From contig NZ_JAOQJW010000002.1 of assembly GCF_025567265.1 (NCBI RefSeq), positions 1 through 64,000 on the forward strand: a stretch of DNA of 64,000 nt, in the 5' to 3' direction. This DNA is from Dorea_A amylophila. GTDB lineage: Bacteria > Bacillota > Clostridia > Lachnospirales > Lachnospiraceae. The notes beneath the pieces are model-generated. The model saw only the letters and a program-made list of their open reading frames with translations, did no database searches and was not told where the DNA came from. This document shows positions 43,653-52,760 of the stretch, piece after piece. Made by a program: the position numbers and the translations under genes. Numbering within the stretch: the stretch's first letter is position 1; the number at the start of each line of letters is the position of its first letter.

Positions 43653-45094
43653 TGAAACTTCCTAGAATTCTGATTACTGCGATGAGAAGTGGCGCAGGTA
43701 AAACCATGCTGACCTGCGGAATATTGAAAGCAATGAAGATGCAGGAGATAAATCCTGCGTCTTTTAAGTGCGGGCCGGATTACATTGATCCAATGTTCCA
43801 CAAGACTGTGATCGGCATCAGCAGCTATAATCTGGATTCCTTTTTGTGTGGAGAAAATGGAGTCAGAGAGATCCTGAAAAAAAATGGTGCCGGAGCAGAT
43901 ATTTCCGTAATGGAAGGTGTTATGGGATACTATGATGGGATCGCAGGGATCTCTTCAGAGGCGAGTGCTTATGACATTGCCAGAATTACCGATACCCCGG
44001 CTGTGATGATCCTGGACTGTAAAGGACTAAGCGTGTCTGCAGTGCCGTGTATCCAGGGGTTTTTGCATTATAAAGAAGACAGCCGTATCAAAGGCGTAAT
44101 TCTGAACCGTTTGTCTCCGATGATGTATGGAAGAATGAAAGAGATGATCGAGGTGCAGACAGGAATCAAAGTCTACGGTTATGTTCCGGTTATGAAAGAT
44201 TGTGCACTGGAGAGCCGTTATCTGGGACTGAAGCTTCCAAAAGAACGAAAAGATACGGAAGACAAACTCACAAGACTGGGAGAACAGATTCTGAAAAGTG
44301 TAGATATCGCAGGCCTTCTGGAACTGGCAGAAAATGCACCGGAGCTGCAGGAAAAGAAAACGCAAGGATATACATCAGAAATGGTAGAAAATTTGGCAGA
44401 AAATGCACAGTATAGTACAGAATCGGTTAGAACAAAAGATACGGTACGGATCGGGCTTGCAAGTGACGATGCATTCTGTTTTTTCTATCAGGATAATCTG
44501 GAACTGCTGCAGGAGATGGGAGCGGAACTGATTCCTTTTTCTCCTCTTTACGATAAGCAGATTCCGGAAAATCTGTCGGGACTTTTGTTCTATGGCGGTT
44601 ATCCGGAACTATATGCAGAAGAACTAAGTAAAAATGAGTCAATGAAGACGAGTATTAAAAAAGCATTGAACGGCGGAATGCCATGTATCGCGGAGTGTGG
44701 AGGATTCATGTACCTGCAGGAATATATCAGAGATGAAAGCGGCACAGAATTTCCAATGGTTGGATTTTTAGAAGGGAAAAGTTATCCGACAGGTTCCTTA
44801 AAGCGATTCGGCTATGTTACCCTGACAGGGGGAAGCATATTCGGTAAAGAAGCAGGAGGTATCCCGGCACATGAATTTCATTATTATGATTCAGAAGTAT
44901 GCGGGGAAGCATTTCTGGCGGAAAAACCAATGTCAAACCGTTCGTGGAAATGCATGATCAGTACCGATACGGTACTGGCAGGATATCCGCATATTCATTA
45001 TTATGGAAATGAAAAGATTCCGGAGAACTTTCTGGAACAATGCAGAAGATGCAGGGAACAAGAGAAAAGAGCTAGGGAAAGAGATAGAACATAG
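43652..45094 (+). CDS. cbiA: Cobyrinate a,c-diamide synthase
   Basis: 480-residue ATP- and glutamine-dependent amidase that amidates the a and c side chains. The N-terminal dethiobiotin-synthetase-like domain has AMRSGAGKTMLTCGILKAM and FKCGPDYIDPMFH; the C-terminal glutaminase has the nucleophile Cys in IAECGGFMYLQE and a His in PAHEFHYYDSE. Its ATG overlaps the stop of the fusion gene by one base. Confidence 0.96.
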   Translation: MKLPRILITAMRSGAGKTMLTCGILKAMKMQEINPASFKCGPDYIDPMFHKTVIGISSYNLDSFLCGENGVREILKKNGAGADISVMEGVMGYYDGIAGISSEASAYDIARITDTPAVMILDCKGLSVSAVPCIQGFLHYKEDSRIKGVILNRLSPMMYGRMKEMIEVQTGIKVYGYVPVMKDCALESRYLGLKLPKERKDTEDKLTRLGEQILKSVDIAGLLELAENAPELQEKKTQGYTSEMVENLAENAQYSTESVRTKDTVRIGLASDDAFCFFYQDNLELLQEMGAELIPFSPLYDKQIPENLSGLLFYGGYPELYAEELSKNESMKTSIKKALNGGMPCIAECGGFMYLQEYIRDESGTEFPMVGFLEGKSYPTGSLKRFGYVTLTGGSIFGKEAGGIPAHEFHYYDSEVCGEAFLAEKPMSNRSWKCMISTDTVLAGYPHIHYYGNEKIPENFLEQCRRCREQEKRARERDRT

Positions 45095-45115
45095 AGAACA
45101 GAGAGGATAAAAAGC

Positions 45116-46204
45116 ATGGCAGAGCAAAGTTTAGAACAACTGGAACAGGAATTCCATCAGATCGTATCTGGCATTCATCCGGCAGATGTAGTAACGAAAG
45201 GAAATGCGCAGAAAAAGTGGAACTCCATTGCGAAACCGTTACACAGTCTGGGAAAACTAGAAGATCATATTATGCAGATTGCGGCACTGACCGGCGATAC
45301 AGACGTGAATCTGAACCGGAAGGCGCTGATCGTGATGTGTGCGGATAACGGAGTGGTAGAAGAAGGTGTAACGCAGACAGGACAGGAAGTAACTGCAATT
45401 GTTGCAGAGAATTTTCTGACATGTAATACCAGTGCGGCGATCATGTGTAAAAAAGCCGGTGTAGACATCTTTCCCATCGATATCGGTATGGCAGCGGATA
45501 CAAAAGTCCCAAGATATAAAACGGCAAATGGAACCGCAAATATGACCAAAGGTCCGGCTATGACAAGAATGCAGGCGTTACAGGCAATCTTAACCGGGAT
45601 CCATCAGGTGAAGGAAAAGAAGGAAGCCGGATATAAGATCATTGCTACCGGAGAGATGGGAATCGGAAATACGACGACCAGCAGTGCCGTGGCTTCCGTA
45701 CTTCTGGGAGACGAACCGGCAGAGATAACGGGACGGGGAGCAGGACTGACGAACGAAGGATTGGAAAGAAAAATACACGCAATCGAGAAGGCGATAGCGG
45801 TCAATCGTCCGAAATGGGATGATCCGGTGGATGTACTGGCAAAAGTAGGCGGATTCGATCTGGCGGGAATCACCGGACTCTATCTGGGAGGTGCTGTATA
45901 TCGAATCCCGATTGTAGTTGATGGATTTATCTCAGCGGTTGCGGCACTTGCGGCCGTCAGAATCTGTGAGTGGGTCAAAGATGCGATGATTGTGTCACAT
46001 GTCTCGAAAGAACCTGGAATGCAGAAGATCCTGAAAGAGTTACACATGGATGCACCATTGCATGCAGATATGTGCCTGGGTGAGGGAACCGGAGCTGTGG
46101 CATATCTTCCGGTGCTGGATCTTGCGGCAGAAGTGTATGGACGGATGAGTACATTTTCAGAAAATGACATCGAAGATTATAAAGAATTAGGTGAGAAAGA
46201 ATGA
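45116..46204 (+). CDS. cobT: Nicotinate-nucleotide-dimethylbenzimidazole phosphoribosyltransferase
   Basis: 362-residue enzyme activating the lower-ligand base to alpha-ribazole phosphate. Recognised by KPLHSLGKLEDH, MCADNGVVEEGVTQTGQEVT, EMGIGNTTTSSAV and the catalytic Glu in CLGEGTGAVAYLPVLDLA. Normal length. AGAACAGAGAGGATAAAAAGC precedes the start. It overlaps cobU by four bases. Confidence 0.96.
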   Translation: MAEQSLEQLEQEFHQIVSGIHPADVVTKGNAQKKWNSIAKPLHSLGKLEDHIMQIAALTGDTDVNLNRKALIVMCADNGVVEEGVTQTGQEVTAIVAENFLTCNTSAAIMCKKAGVDIFPIDIGMAADTKVPRYKTANGTANMTKGPAMTRMQALQAILTGIHQVKEKKEAGYKIIATGEMGIGNTTTSSAVASVLLGDEPAEITGRGAGLTNEGLERKIHAIEKAIAVNRPKWDDPVDVLAKVGGFDLAGITGLYLGGAVYRIPIVVDGFISAVAALAAVRICEWVKDAMIVSHVSKEPGMQKILKELHMDAPLHADMCLGEGTGAVAYLPVLDLAAEVYGRMSTFSENDIEDYKELGEKE

Positions 46205-46770
46205 TACATCTGGTGACAGGCGGAAGCGGAAGCGGTAAATCTGAGTATGCGGAGAACTGGCTGACAGGCAGAAATAAGAAGGATGGTACTTACATATATA
46301 TTGCAACCATGCAGCCATACACAGAAGAAACGATGAAAAAGATTGAAAGACATCACAGGCTGAGAGCCGGAAAAGGATTCCGGACATTGGAAAAATATAC
46401 AGATCTATCAGAACTTGAGATACCAAAGAATCAGGGAATCCTTCTGGAGTGCATATCAAATCTGGTGGCCAATGAGCTTTACAGAGAAGATGGTACATTG
46501 AATGATTTAAAAGAAACAAAAGAAAAAGTATTGGCAGGAGTACGCAGACTGAGCAATTCTACGACACGTCTTGTAATTGTTACAAATGAAGTGAACGCAG
46601 ATATAAACGGCTATAGCGAAGAGACGGAAAAATATCGGGAATGCATCGGAATGGTGAATCAAAGTCTTGCAGAGCTTGCAGATATAGTAACGGAAGTTGT
46701 GTATGGAATTCCGGTATGCATTCGTAAGGAGCAAAAGAAGTATGAAGAATATAAAAAGAATATGGAATAG
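46201..46770 (+). CDS. cobU: Adenosylcobinamide kinase / guanylyltransferase
   Basis: 189-residue bifunctional enzyme that phosphorylates adenosylcobinamide and transfers GMP from GTP. P-loop GGSGSGKSEYAENWL; the GMP-accepting His corresponds to IERHHRLRAGKGFRTLE; nucleotide-binding ILLECISNLVANELY and VIVTNEVNADI follow. The usual EVGxGIVP motif is changed to EVNADINGYSEE here, while a second CobU-like gene downstream keeps it. Confidence 0.93.
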   Translation: MIHLVTGGSGSGKSEYAENWLTGRNKKDGTYIYIATMQPYTEETMKKIERHHRLRAGKGFRTLEKYTDLSELEIPKNQGILLECISNLVANELYREDGTLNDLKETKEKVLAGVRRLSNSTTRLVIVTNEVNADINGYSEETEKYRECIGMVNQSLAELADIVTEVVYGIPVCIRKEQKKYEEYKKNME

Positions 46771-47548
46771 TTTCAAAATTGCGTTTTCTATGTACAGCAG
46801 GATTCCGATGCCGCGCAGCGAATGGACAGATGAAAATAAATCGTATGCAATGTGTTTTTTTCCATGGATCGGTGCGGTGATCGGACTTTTGTCTTATGGA
46901 GTGTTTCGGTTTTCAAAATGGTTTGATGGGAATGGAGGAGGAAATTATTCCTTATTTTTTGTAATATTTCTGATCCTAATCCCGGTATTTATTACGGGAG
47001 GAATTCATCTGGACGGATTTCTGGATACACAGGATGCGCTGAGTTCCTGGCAGACGAAAGAGCGGCGTCTGGAAATACTGAAAGATTCCCACGCAGGAGC
47101 ATTTGCTATCATTTCATGTACCGTCTATTTTCTGATGTATATTGGCGTGTATTCTTGTCTGAGTGTACGGAGTATGGAAGTGATCGCATATAGCTTCATG
47201 CTATCGAGAACATTGAGTGGATTGTCCGTAGTTACATTTCCACAGGCAAGGAAGAAAGGTATGGTGGCAGATTTTTCGGAAAGTGCATCGACCAGAATTA
47301 CAAGAATGGTATTGGGCATTTATCTGATTGTACTGTGTTTCCTGATTCCACTGACCGGAGGGATCTGCGGAATCGGATGTGTGATCTCGGCAGGCGTGGT
47401 ATTTGGATATTATTACCGGATGGCGATGAAGAATTTCGGCGGTGTGACCGGGGATCTGTGTGGATATTTCCTGCAGGTATGTGAACTTGTGATGGCGCTT
47501 GTCGTGGTAGTAGTGGATATCGTAGTAAAAAGCGGAATCATCAAATGA
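46742..47548 (+). CDS. cobS: Adenosylcobinamide-GDP ribazoletransferase (cobalamin synthase)
   Basis: 268-residue integral membrane enzyme joining adenosylcobinamide-GDP to alpha-ribazole (phosphate). The acidic catalytic motif is GGIHLDGFLDTQDALSSW; at least five hydrophobic helices follow. The ATG at 46742 is preceded by AAGGAG and lies inside the end of cobU; the open frame upstream to 46697 has no site. SRIPMPRSEW at the N-terminus is typical for the family. Confidence 0.94.
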   Translation: MKNIKRIWNSFKIAFSMYSRIPMPRSEWTDENKSYAMCFFPWIGAVIGLLSYGVFRFSKWFDGNGGGNYSLFFVIFLILIPVFITGGIHLDGFLDTQDALSSWQTKERRLEILKDSHAGAFAIISCTVYFLMYIGVYSCLSVRSMEVIAYSFMLSRTLSGLSVVTFPQARKKGMVADFSESASTRITRMVLGIYLIVLCFLIPLTGGICGIGCVISAGVVFGYYYRMAMKNFGGVTGDLCGYFLQVCELVMALVVVVVDIVVKSGIIK

Positions 47549-47671
47549 TGAACAGGCTGGATAAAAGTGTGGAAAGAATGAAGAAAACAAGTGGCAGAAA
47601 GAAAACAGCAGAGAAATAGTAGAAAATAACAGAAAGATGAAAATACAGGATTGGAGGAAGGAAAAGAAGTC

Positions 47672-48052
47672 ATGATCATGATAATAGGCGGCGCATATCA
47701 GGGAAAACTTGCATTCGCAAAGAAAATCTACCCAGATGTCACATGGGCAGACGGTGCGGTATGTACGGAAGAAGAACTATATAGCTGCGAAGGGATATAT
47801 CATTTCCATCAGTATATCGAAAGAAAGATAAAGGAAGGAGAACCGATAGATGATCTTGCAGAAGAACTGATTCGGAAGAATCCGGAACTGATCCTGATCA
47901 CAGATGAGATCGGATACGGGATCGTGCCGGTTGACCGGATGGAACGGGAATACAGAGAGCAGACCGGAAGAGTGTGCACGCGCCTTGCGGCATATTCGGA
48001 GAAAGTATACCGTGTGATGTGCGGAATCGGACAGGTGATAAAGGAAGTATGA
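47672..48052 (+). CDS. Short CobU-like protein
   Basis: 126 residues. The N-terminus MIIGGAYQGKLAFAKKIYP corresponds to the CobU P-loop but has GKL in place of GKS/T. The C-terminal half LILITDEIGYGIVPVDRMER and GRVCTRLAAYSEKVYRVMCG keeps the EVGxGIVP-type motif that the full CobU upstream has lost. The His-containing guanylylation segment is missing. It may be a kinase-deficient partner or a specialised CobU. The ATG at 47672 follows GGAGGAAGG; the TTG at 47651 is part of that site. A 123-base gap precedes it. Confidence 0.82.
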   Translation: MIMIIGGAYQGKLAFAKKIYPDVTWADGAVCTEEELYSCEGIYHFHQYIERKIKEGEPIDDLAEELIRKNPELILITDEIGYGIVPVDRMEREYREQTGRVCTRLAAYSEKVYRVMCGIGQVIKEV

Positions 48053-48768
48053 GGATTTATCTGATACGTCATTCGATGACGAAAGGAAATAAAGAAAAAC
48101 GCTATATCGGAACGACGGATGAATCTTTATGTCTGGAAGGAATACAGCTTTTGGAAGAGAGAAAAGGAATGTATCCTGAGGTTACATATGTCTATGTAAG
48201 TCCGATGAAGCGGTGCGTGCAGACGGCAGAGATCATTTATCCGGAGATGATGAAAGCAGGAGCATATAGCTGTAATGAAAAGTTACGGGAGTGTGATTTT
48301 GGCCTGTTTGAAAATCATAATTATATCGAACTTTCCGGCTGCCCGGAGTATCAGGCATGGATAGACAGTGGTGGGAAGCTGCCATTTCCGGAAGGGGAAA
48401 GCAGGGAAGCGTTCATCCGGCGGACACTGGAAGGGTTCCGGGAAGTCGTACGGGATGCGCAGGCACATGACCGGGAGACGATTGCGGTTGTGGCACATGG
48501 CGGAACGATCATGAGTATCATGGAACGGTATGCAGTAAAGGAAGACGGGACGCCAGCAGGAAGTTATTATGATTATCAGATAAAGAATGGAGAAGGATAT
48601 GAACTTAGAATTTCAGAGAATGACATATATGACGATCGCGATCGTGGCGGGCTTTGTTCTGGATCTGATTTTCGGGGATCCAAGATGGCTGTATCATCCG
48701 GTGAGGCTGATCGGGCATCTGATATCGGGAACCGAAAGAATTATCAGAAACTGTCTGCCGGCGAATAA
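48049..48768 (+). CDS. cobC: Histidine phosphatase, probable alpha-ribazole phosphatase
   Basis: 239 residues; phosphoglycerate-mutase-type phosphatase thought to remove phosphate from alpha-ribazole phosphate or adenosylcobalamin phosphate. Catalytic parts: LIRHSMTKGN (RHG motif as RHS), VSPMKRCVQTAEI, LRECDFGLFENH and VVAHGGTIMS. The core ends near residue 184; the last 57 residues lie entirely within the cbiB gene in another frame, are low in family similarity, and may result from loss of the original stop. Start overlaps the CobU-like stop. Confidence 0.87.
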   Translation: MRIYLIRHSMTKGNKEKRYIGTTDESLCLEGIQLLEERKGMYPEVTYVYVSPMKRCVQTAEIIYPEMMKAGAYSCNEKLRECDFGLFENHNYIELSGCPEYQAWIDSGGKLPFPEGESREAFIRRTLEGFREVVRDAQAHDRETIAVVAHGGTIMSIMERYAVKEDGTPAGSYYDYQIKNGEGYELRISENDIYDDRDRGGLCSGSDFRGSKMAVSSGEADRASDIGNRKNYQKLSAGE

Positions 48769-49579
48769 GACAGGGGAACGCATCGGTGGAGGGATTCTGG
48801 TGCTGGTGGTTGTGACGGTCAGTACAGGAGTTCCGGCGGTGATCTTATCGGTTGCATATAAGTATTTCTGGCAGCTTGGACTTGCACTGGAAAGCTTCTG
48901 GTGTTATCAGATCCTTGCAACGAAATCCCTGAAAGTAGAAAGTGACAGGGTCTACATAGCACTGAAAGACAAGGGCCTGGAGGTCGGGAGAAAGGCCGTG
49001 TCCATGATTGTCGGAAGAGATACACAGAATCTGACGGAAGAAGGTGTGACCAAGGCGGCCGTAGAGACGGTGGCAGAGAATACATCGGATGGTGTGATTG
49101 CACCGTTATTTTATATGCTGATCGGCGGAGCTGTTCTGGGATTTGCTTATAAGGCAATTAATACGATGGATTCGATGGTCGGTTATAAGAACGACCGGTA
49201 TCAGTGGTTTGGAACGGCTGCCGCGAAGCTGGATGATGTGGTGAATTTTATTCCGGCGAGGGTATCGGCAGTACTGATGATCGTGGCGTCATATCTGACC
49301 GGAATGGATGGAAAGAATGCAGCACGTATCTTCCGAAGAGACCGCTTTAATCATAAAAGTCCGAACTCGGCACAGACAGAAGCAGTCATGGCGGGGGCGC
49401 TGGATGTGCAGCTTGCAGGAGATGCGTGGTATTTTGGAAAGCTGCATAAGAAGCCGACGATCGGAGATCCGGTCCGGGAGATGGAACTACTGGATATCCG
49501 GAGATCGCATAAGCTGTTATATGGGACGGCAATGCTTGGTCTGATACTTGGAATCATCCTCCGGATTCTGGTTCTGTAG
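48599..49579 (+). CDS. cbiB: Adenosylcobinamide-phosphate synthase
   Basis: 326-residue membrane enzyme attaching (R)-1-aminopropanol phosphate to adenosylcobyric acid. Family marks: VLDLIFGDPRWLYHPVRLIG, VGRDTQNLTEEGVTKAAVET, VAENTSDGVIAPLFYML, YKAINTMDSMVGYKN and a C-terminal AGALDVQLAGDAWYFGK. The ATG at 48599 follows GGAGAAGG; one at 48587 is also in frame. The gene shares about 170 bases with cobC in a different frame. Confidence 0.94.
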   Translation: MNLEFQRMTYMTIAIVAGFVLDLIFGDPRWLYHPVRLIGHLISGTERIIRNCLPANKTGERIGGGILVLVVVTVSTGVPAVILSVAYKYFWQLGLALESFWCYQILATKSLKVESDRVYIALKDKGLEVGRKAVSMIVGRDTQNLTEEGVTKAAVETVAENTSDGVIAPLFYMLIGGAVLGFAYKAINTMDSMVGYKNDRYQWFGTAAAKLDDVVNFIPARVSAVLMIVASYLTGMDGKNAARIFRRDRFNHKSPNSAQTEAVMAGALDVQLAGDAWYFGKLHKKPTIGDPVREMELLDIRRSHKLLYGTAMLGLILGIILRILVL

Positions 49580-49666
49580 ATGATATTGATAATAAAAATC
49601 AAAAAACAAATAATATTATCTGCAAATTATGAATAAAAAGTTAGAATTGTGCAAACAATGTTCCTG

Positions 49667-49696
49667 TTGACTAACATAGTCAGTGCAACTTACAAT
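49667..49696 (+). promoter_or_regulatory. Internal promoter with dyad before the FeoA-like gene
   Basis: TTGACT (49667-49672) and TACAAT (49691-49696), spacing 18. TGACT-AACAT-AGTCA (49668-49682) is a perfect dyad covering the -35 and spacer, a possible regulator site. Confidence 0.5.
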
Positions 49697-49725
49697 ATAA
49701 AAAAGAGGTAAAGAAGGTGTTAGTT

Positions 49726-49938
49726 ATGCAGGCATTGTCAAAGGCGGCGGCTGGAAAAAGCTACACCATCAAGTGGATGTTCGGCATCCCGGAAGTTCTG
49801 GATAAGATCCGAAAATGCAAGATTGATGAAGGCAGTGAGATCACAGTCATTCAGAATTCCGGAAGAGACCTGATCATCAGAAGTGGTGAGAAGCGGATCG
49901 CAATGAGCAGCGATGCGGCAACAAGAATTCAGGTATAA
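49726..49938 (+). CDS. FeoA-like small protein
   Basis: 70 residues with an SH3-like FeoA pattern: a short N-terminal region, IPEVLDKIRKCKIDEGSEITVIQNSGRDLIIRS broken here at the conserved turn, then a final strand ending ATRIQV. FeoA domains assist ferrous iron transporters or act as C-terminal domains of metal regulators. Sitting inside a cobalt-requiring operon with its own promoter suggests a metal-linked role, but there is no FeoB nearby. GTG at 49717 is an alternative start. Confidence 0.72.
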   Translation: MQALSKAAAGKSYTIKWMFGIPEVLDKIRKCKIDEGSEITVIQNSGRDLIIRSGEKRIAMSSDAATRIQV

Positions 49939-50027
49939 GATTCCGGTTGACTATTTTCTGCAAAGTGAGTAAGATGGTTGTAGCAAAATAGCAGAGAGAG
50001 CGGTTTATCCGCACAGGTGAAGGAACG

Positions 50028-51074
50028 TTGGCAGAACCAAAAGAGACAGTTCACGGTGGAGACATTTACCGGAATCCATCTGTTACAGATTATTCTGTAA
50101 ACAGTAACCCGCTGGGAGTTCCCGAAGCGGTACGAAAGAGCGTACAGGAAAGTGCAGACAGGATCATGTATTATCCGGATGTCAGATGCGACAGACTTCG
50201 GGAGTCGATCAGTGATTTTGAGAGAATAGAAAAAGAAAAGATACTCTGCGGCAATGGTGCTGCAGAGCTTTTTTTTGCTGTCGTAATGGCAGTGAGACCG
50301 AAAAAAGCACTGGTGACGGCACCAGCTTTTTCCGAGTATGAGCGGGCACTTGGCACAGTTGGAGCAGAGGTACAATATTACAGATTAAAAGAAGAACAGG
50401 ATTTCCGGATACAGGAGGATATACTGGAACAGATTACGGAAGATACAGATATGATATTTCTGTGCAATCCCAATAATCCGACCGGACAGACAACGGAAAA
50501 AGAACTGCTGATCCGTGTGATGAACAGGTGTAATAAATGCGGTACGATACTGGTCCTGGATGAGTGTTTTATAGAGTTTCTGGAAGAACCAGAAAGATAT
50601 GAATGCCGGGGGTATCTGACACAGTATCCGAATGTGGTCATTATCAAAGCATTTACGAAAATATTCTGTATGCCGGGTGTAAGACTTGGATATGCATTGT
50701 GTGAGAATGCAGCTCTTAGGAAACGAATGAGGGCAATGCTCCAGCCGTGGAATGTGTCGGTAACGGCACAGGAAGCAGGTGTGGCAGCACTTGTTGATTG
50801 CGAAGCATATTTAAAGAGAACGAGAGAATATATAAAAAAAGAAAAGTTCTGGATGACAGAGCGGATGAGAAAGCTTGGTCTGAATGTATGGGGATCGGAA
50901 GCAAACTATATATTTTTTAAAGGAAAAGCAGGGCTGTATGAGAAGGCACTGAAAAGCGGACTGTTGATCCGGGACTGCAGTAACTATGAAGGACTGACAG
51001 AAGGGCATTACCGGATTGCAATAAGATCTGAAGAAGAGAATGAAAGGTTGATAACATGGCTGGAAAAATTATGA
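50028..51074 (+). CDS. cobD: L-threonine-O-3-phosphate decarboxylase
   Basis: 348-residue PLP enzyme of the class I aminotransferase fold that makes (R)-1-aminopropanol phosphate for CbiB. Recognisable: HGGDIYRN at the N-terminus, SVNSNPLGVP, FLCNPNNPTGQ, LDECFIEFLEEPERY and the PLP Lys in IKAFTKIFCMPGVRLGY. The start is TTG with GAAGGAAC upstream. It overlaps cbiP by 19 bases. The context with cbiB and cbiP distinguishes it from histidinol-phosphate aminotransferase. Confidence 0.92.
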   Translation: MAEPKETVHGGDIYRNPSVTDYSVNSNPLGVPEAVRKSVQESADRIMYYPDVRCDRLRESISDFERIEKEKILCGNGAAELFFAVVMAVRPKKALVTAPAFSEYERALGTVGAEVQYYRLKEEQDFRIQEDILEQITEDTDMIFLCNPNNPTGQTTEKELLIRVMNRCNKCGTILVLDECFIEFLEEPERYECRGYLTQYPNVVIIKAFTKIFCMPGVRLGYALCENAALRKRMRAMLQPWNVSVTAQEAGVAALVDCEAYLKRTREYIKKEKFWMTERMRKLGLNVWGSEANYIFFKGKAGLYEKALKSGLLIRDCSNYEGLTEGHYRIAIRSEEENERLITWLEKL

Positions 51075-52624
51075 TACAGGGGACAATGTCCAACGCAGGA
51101 AAGAGTCTTCTGTGTGCGGGACTTTGCAGAATATTCAAACAGGACGGATACCGGGTGGCTCCGTTCAAATCCCAGAATATGGCACTGAATTCCTTTATTA
51201 CAGAGGATGGACTGGAGATGGGACGTGCACAGGTTGTGCAGGCAGAGGCAGCAGGCGTGGCGCCGCAGGTAGAGATGAATCCAATCCTGTTAAAGCCGAC
51301 CAACGATGTAGGATCACAGGTGATCGTAAATGGTGAAGTCTTGAAGAATATGAGTGCAAGAGAATATTTTGCTTATAAAAAGCAGCTCATACCGGACATT
51401 ATGAAAGCATTTCACAAATTAGAAGAAAAGAATGACATCATTGTGATCGAAGGAGCGGGAAGTCCGGCAGAGATCAACCTGAAGAAAGATGATATTGTAA
51501 ATATGGGGCTGGCGAAGATGGTAGATGCGCCGGTGCTTCTGGTCGGAGATATTGACCGCGGAGGAGTATTTGCCCAGCTTCTGGGGACGCTTATGCTCCT
51601 GGAAGATGATGAGAAAGAGCGTGTAAAGGGACTGGTCATCAACAAATTCCGCGGGGATAAGACAATCCTGGATCCCGGTATTGTTATGTTGGAAGAAAGA
51701 GGCGGCATTCCGGTAGTCGGAGTTACACCGTATATGCAGGTCGAGATTGAAGATGAAGACAGTCTGACAGAGCGTTTTAACATGACAAAGGGTGGAAAAG
51801 GTGCAGAAGAAAGGATCGGTCTGGTGGATATCGCAGTCATCCGGACACCGAGAATTTCGAACTTTACGGATTTCATGCTGTTGGAAAATGCTCCGGGAGT
51901 GAATCTGCGTTATGTAAAGAATCCAAGAGAACTTAGAAATCCTGATATGATCATCCTTCCGGGAACAAAAAATACGATGGGAGATCTGAAATGGTTAAGA
52001 CAGAGCGGAATGGAAGCGAAGATTCTAAAGGCGCATGCCGGCGGCTGTGTGGTCTGGGGAATCTGCGGCGGCTATCAGATGCTGGGGCAGTCGCTCAGTG
52101 ATCCGGAAGGCGTGGAAGATGGCGGCAGTATGAAAGGTCTTGGTCTGTTGCCGGTAACAACTACATTTACCACAGAAAAGACCAGAACAAGGGTGAATGG
52201 AACACTCCTTCATGTGGAGGGGAATCTGAAAGCACTTGAGAATCTGAAGTTTGAAGGATACGAGATCCATATGGGAAAGACCGAACTTCTGGAAGGATGT
52301 CCGATGAATCAGATTCACGATACGGTGAAGAAAAAGGACAGACAGATTCCGGATATGGAGCCGGAAAACAGAATAGAGAACAGTACAGACGGAATCTCGC
52401 ATGGAAATGTATACGGAACATACATCCACGGCATTTTTGATAAGGAGAAAATTGTATCGGAGATCGTAAAATCCCTGGCAGAAAAGAAAGGACTTTCAAT
52501 GGAAGAAGTGGAAGGTGTAGACCTGAAAGCATTCAAAGAAAGCCAGTATGATCTTCTGGCAGATACACTCAGAAAACATCTAGATATGAAGGCAATCTAT
52601 CAGATCATGGGAATGCAGAAATAA
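51056..52624 (+). CDS. cbiP: Cobyric acid synthase
   Basis: 522-residue glutamine-dependent enzyme amidating side chains b, d, e and g. N-terminal ATPase: IQGTMSNAGKSLLCAGLCRI, FKSQNMALNSF, EGAGSPAEINLKKDDIVNMG and GDIDRGGVFA; C-terminal glutaminase with Cys in VVWGICGGYQMLG and His in GTYIHGIFD. Full length. It is followed by a 136-base gap that carries the second copy of the intergenic element. Confidence 0.96.
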   Translation: MAGKIMIQGTMSNAGKSLLCAGLCRIFKQDGYRVAPFKSQNMALNSFITEDGLEMGRAQVVQAEAAGVAPQVEMNPILLKPTNDVGSQVIVNGEVLKNMSAREYFAYKKQLIPDIMKAFHKLEEKNDIIVIEGAGSPAEINLKKDDIVNMGLAKMVDAPVLLVGDIDRGGVFAQLLGTLMLLEDDEKERVKGLVINKFRGDKTILDPGIVMLEERGGIPVVGVTPYMQVEIEDEDSLTERFNMTKGGKGAEERIGLVDIAVIRTPRISNFTDFMLLENAPGVNLRYVKNPRELRNPDMIILPGTKNTMGDLKWLRQSGMEAKILKAHAGGCVVWGICGGYQMLGQSLSDPEGVEDGGSMKGLGLLPVTTTFTTEKTRTRVNGTLLHVEGNLKALENLKFEGYEIHMGKTELLEGCPMNQIHDTVKKKDRQIPDMEPENRIENSTDGISHGNVYGTYIHGIFDKEKIVSEIVKSLAEKKGLSMEEVEGVDLKAFKESQYDLLADTLRKHLDMKAIYQIMGMQK

Positions 52625-52658
52625 TTTTTCGGAATTACTATGTATTCGTAAGGAGCTG

Positions 52659-52699
52659 TAGATACCAAAGTATGCAAGAGAAGTTGCCGATGGCAAGTT
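52659..52699 (+). repeat. 41-base intergenic element, copy B
   Basis: Same element as 38910-38950 with five substitutions, all transitions. The central TTGCC-GAT-GGCAA is a perfect 5-bp hairpin; in copy A the changed bases still pair through G-T. Confidence 0.7.
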
Positions 52700-52760
52700 T
52701 TGTAGTTAGAAAAGATGAGATGTGGGCTATGACGGACTATGAAGAGAAAGGAAGAAAACG

